A DNA stretch of 15,585 bases from Ruminococcus sp. (GTDB lineage: Bacteria; Bacillota; Clostridia; Oscillospirales; Ruminococcaceae): the NCBI GenBank assembly GCA_023667165.1, contig JAMPAO010000064.1:1-15585 (forward strand). Direction: 5' to 3'. Below are positions 14,344 to 15,585 of the stretch, piece by piece (position 1 is the stretch's first letter; the number at the start of each line of letters is the position of its first letter). The notes under the pieces are model-generated. The model saw only the letters and a list, made by a program, of their open reading frames with translations, searched no databases and had not been told where the DNA came from. Position numbers and translations under genes: made by a program.

Positions 14344-15348
14344 TCAATCCGTAAAGATCTGTACCCAGCTATTGCTTGAGGGATCGAAGCCCACGCCTAT
14401 TTTGGCGTAATCCTTGCTGAGAATATTGGAACGGTGACCGTCGGAATCCATCCAAGAGCTCATAACGTCCGCAGGGGTCGGCTGACCCTGGGCGATATTC
14501 TCGCCCGCAAAGCCAAATTTAACAGTTATGGCTGTAAAGCACTCCGTTCCGTCGGGACGGGTATGAGAAAATTTCTTTGCAAGCTCCTTTGCCCTCGTTT
14601 CCGCATTTGCGCAAAGAACGCCGTCCTTTTCAAGAGCCTTCAGACCTGCCGCTTTCCGCTCCTTATTGACAAGCTCAATGACCTTGTCAGCATATTCCTC
14701 CGCGGAAACGTCCTCGGAAGACGTGCCGCCGCCCACAACGCTGCGGTTTCCCGGATTCTGCGATACCTCTATCTTCAATACGACGGTATTCGATTCGTCG
14801 CTTTTATCGATAAGAGTGACGTAGGCGTTCCCCTCCGCTTTGGCGGTAAGCTCGAGAGTAAGGCTTCTGCCCGATATCCTGCCCTTTACGCCCACGGTCT
14901 TCGGAGCGTCGTTGGTGATCTTTACGCCGTTGAAAGCAAGGTTGGAAACGGTTATCTCGCCTATTTCGGAGATCGCCATAGGTATTACGGCGTCGGAATA
15001 TTTTTCCGCTTGCGCGCCGGTACCGGCGGCAGCGTTTTCATTTTTTGTTTTTGCCTTTACAGTCACCTTGCACTTATATGATTTGCCGCCGTTTTCGGCG
15101 GTTATCACCGCGCTGCCCTCGGATTTGGCGGTAACGGTACCCTTGGAGTATGTGCATACGGATGAGTCGGATATCCTCCACAGGATCTTCCCAGACGCGC
15201 CCACAAGCTTCAGCGCCGCCGTCTGACCCTCCTCAAGGGTAAGGGATGCTTCGGAAAGATACGTTTCCACTGCACAAACGCTTATCCCCGCAAAGGAAAG
15301 CATTGATACAAGACATATAAACACTGCGCATATTTTTTTAATATTCAT
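14344..15348 (-). CDS. Secreted CAP-domain protein with bacterial Ig-like domain
   Basis: The ATG at 15348, after AAAGGAATG, gives 334 residues; a longer frame to 15453 runs through the promoter and is rejected. Residues 1 to about 26 are a signal peptide. Residues about 28-100 are a BIG_2-type Ig-like domain (LSEASLTLEEGQTAALKL, TVTAKSEGSAVITAENGGK, YKCKVTVKAK). Residues about 120-196 may be a second beta domain. A Gly/Ser linker (205-211) leads to the CAP (SCP/PR1-like) domain at about 218-334: NKERKAAGLKAL, FSHTRPDGTECF (His262), GENIAQG (Glu283), SSWMDSDGHRSNIL (His305) and IGVGF. These His and Glu residues form the conserved CAP cavity. CAP proteins are widespread extracellular proteins, and their bacterial role is poorly defined. 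First gene of the operon with the HdeD-like and HAD genes. Confidence 0.9.
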   Translation of the reverse strand: MNIKKICAVFICLVSMLSFAGISVCAVETYLSEASLTLEEGQTAALKLVGASGKILWRISDSSVCTYSKGTVTAKSEGSAVITAENGGKSYKCKVTVKAKTKNENAAAGTGAQAEKYSDAVIPMAISEIGEITVSNLAFNGVKITNDAPKTVGVKGRISGRSLTLELTAKAEGNAYVTLIDKSDESNTVVLKIEVSQNPGNRSVVGGGTSSEDVSAEEYADKVIELVNKERKAAGLKALEKDGVLCANAETRAKELAKKFSHTRPDGTECFTAITVKFGFAGENIAQGQPTPADVMSSWMDSDGHRSNILSKDYAKIGVGFDPSSNSWVQIFTD

Positions 15349-15393
15349 GATATCATTCCTTTCATTGAACTGTATGCGGCAAAACGGGACTGT

Positions 15394-15431
15394 GTTATAA
15401 ACATTATAACAATTTATTTGAGCAATGTCAA
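15394..15431 (-). promoter_or_regulatory. CAP operon promoter with palindrome over the -10 box
   Basis: On the minus strand TTGACA (15431-15426), 17 bp, TATAAT (15408-15403) is a perfect consensus. The -10 box lies inside the perfect palindrome GTTATAAACATTATAAC (15394-15410; 7-bp arms, 3-nt centre), which suggests a repressor operator at the transcription start region. Confidence 0.8.
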
Positions 15432-15585
15432 GCGAAATTCGGATACGCCCCACGGTAATTTCACGAGTAAATAATTTGCTTTTAAATTATGTATAAGATA
15501 TGAACGCAAGGCGTTGATTAGGATTATTTTAGTCATTTGCAAGCTAATAAAGCGTGGTTTGTTTCCTGCGTGGTACATTTACTAT
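15432..15585. other. Right edge, no supported gene
   Basis: AT-rich intergenic sequence upstream of the CAP operon promoter. The only open frame (minus, 15578 to 15414, 54 codons) would run through the promoter and shows no visible RBS because the window ends 7 nt before it. No RNA gene was recognised. Confidence 0.4.

Noticed and set aside
15349..15453. Upstream extension of the CAP protein to residue -35
   Set aside because: The extension would translate the promoter region; the internal ATG has an RBS and directly begins a signal peptide.
15414..15578. 54-codon minus-strand open frame at the right edge
   Set aside because: It covers the -35 box and spacer of the CAP operon's consensus promoter, and its upstream region is outside the window.

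Overview
The window reads like a chromosomal segment from a gut-type clostridium, most likely Ruminococcus or another Oscillospiraceae relative. This is an inference from gene content and style. Ribosome binding sites are strong AGGAGG types and promoters are canonical TTGACA-17-TATAAT. There are many secreted or surface proteins with Thr/Pro stalks and C-terminal membrane anchors but no LPXTG. No rRNA, tRNA, CRISPR array, integrase, transposase or phage gene was seen. A perfect 16-bp parS-type palindrome at 1911-1926 suggests the segment lies in the origin-proximal part of the chromosome.

Left part (1-3.7 kb). A WG-repeat membrane-anchored protein runs off the left edge on the minus strand; its repeats are near-identical 105-bp DNA units. 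An S1-domain RNA-binding protein (minus) is followed by a MITE-like palindromic element of about 161 bp. The element sits in a TA dinucleotide exactly at the S1 stop codon, between the gene and its terminator. The parS site lies in the divergent gap between the S1 gene and a plus-strand secreted, membrane-anchored surface protein (2065-3609), which ends in a good terminator.

Middle part (3.7-8.1 kb). An alpha/beta hydrolase with a perfect promoter is followed at 24 bp by a broken gene resembling the L-2-amino-thiazoline-4-carboxylate hydrolase family, with one in-frame TAA and one frameshift. Next comes a secreted fibronectin-III protein with a duplicated C-terminal module, under its own perfect promoter. 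It converges through a bidirectional terminator on acetate kinase (ackA, minus), which stands alone without pta.

Right part (8.1-15.6 kb), all minus strand. A degraded surface protein gene (8163-9631) has an intact promoter, RBS and signal peptide, but a frameshift after the signal peptide and an in-frame TAA before its Thr/Pro stalk. To its right is a compact unit with promoter, strong RBS, a 24-codon Cys-rich ORF and a terminator. Then a run of six genes: CAP-domain secreted protein, HdeD-like membrane protein and HAD hydrolase (gaps of 9 and 13 bp, one operon from a palindrome-bearing promoter), then a secreted transglutaminase-like protein, a NYN-LOTUS RNA-binding/nuclease protein and a LacX-type aldose epimerase. 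The last two are 18 bp apart.

Most genes are ordinary housekeeping or surface genes. The items most worth a second look are the 24-residue Cys-rich peptide unit, the palindromic element at the S1 stop codon, the parS site, and the two decayed genes.
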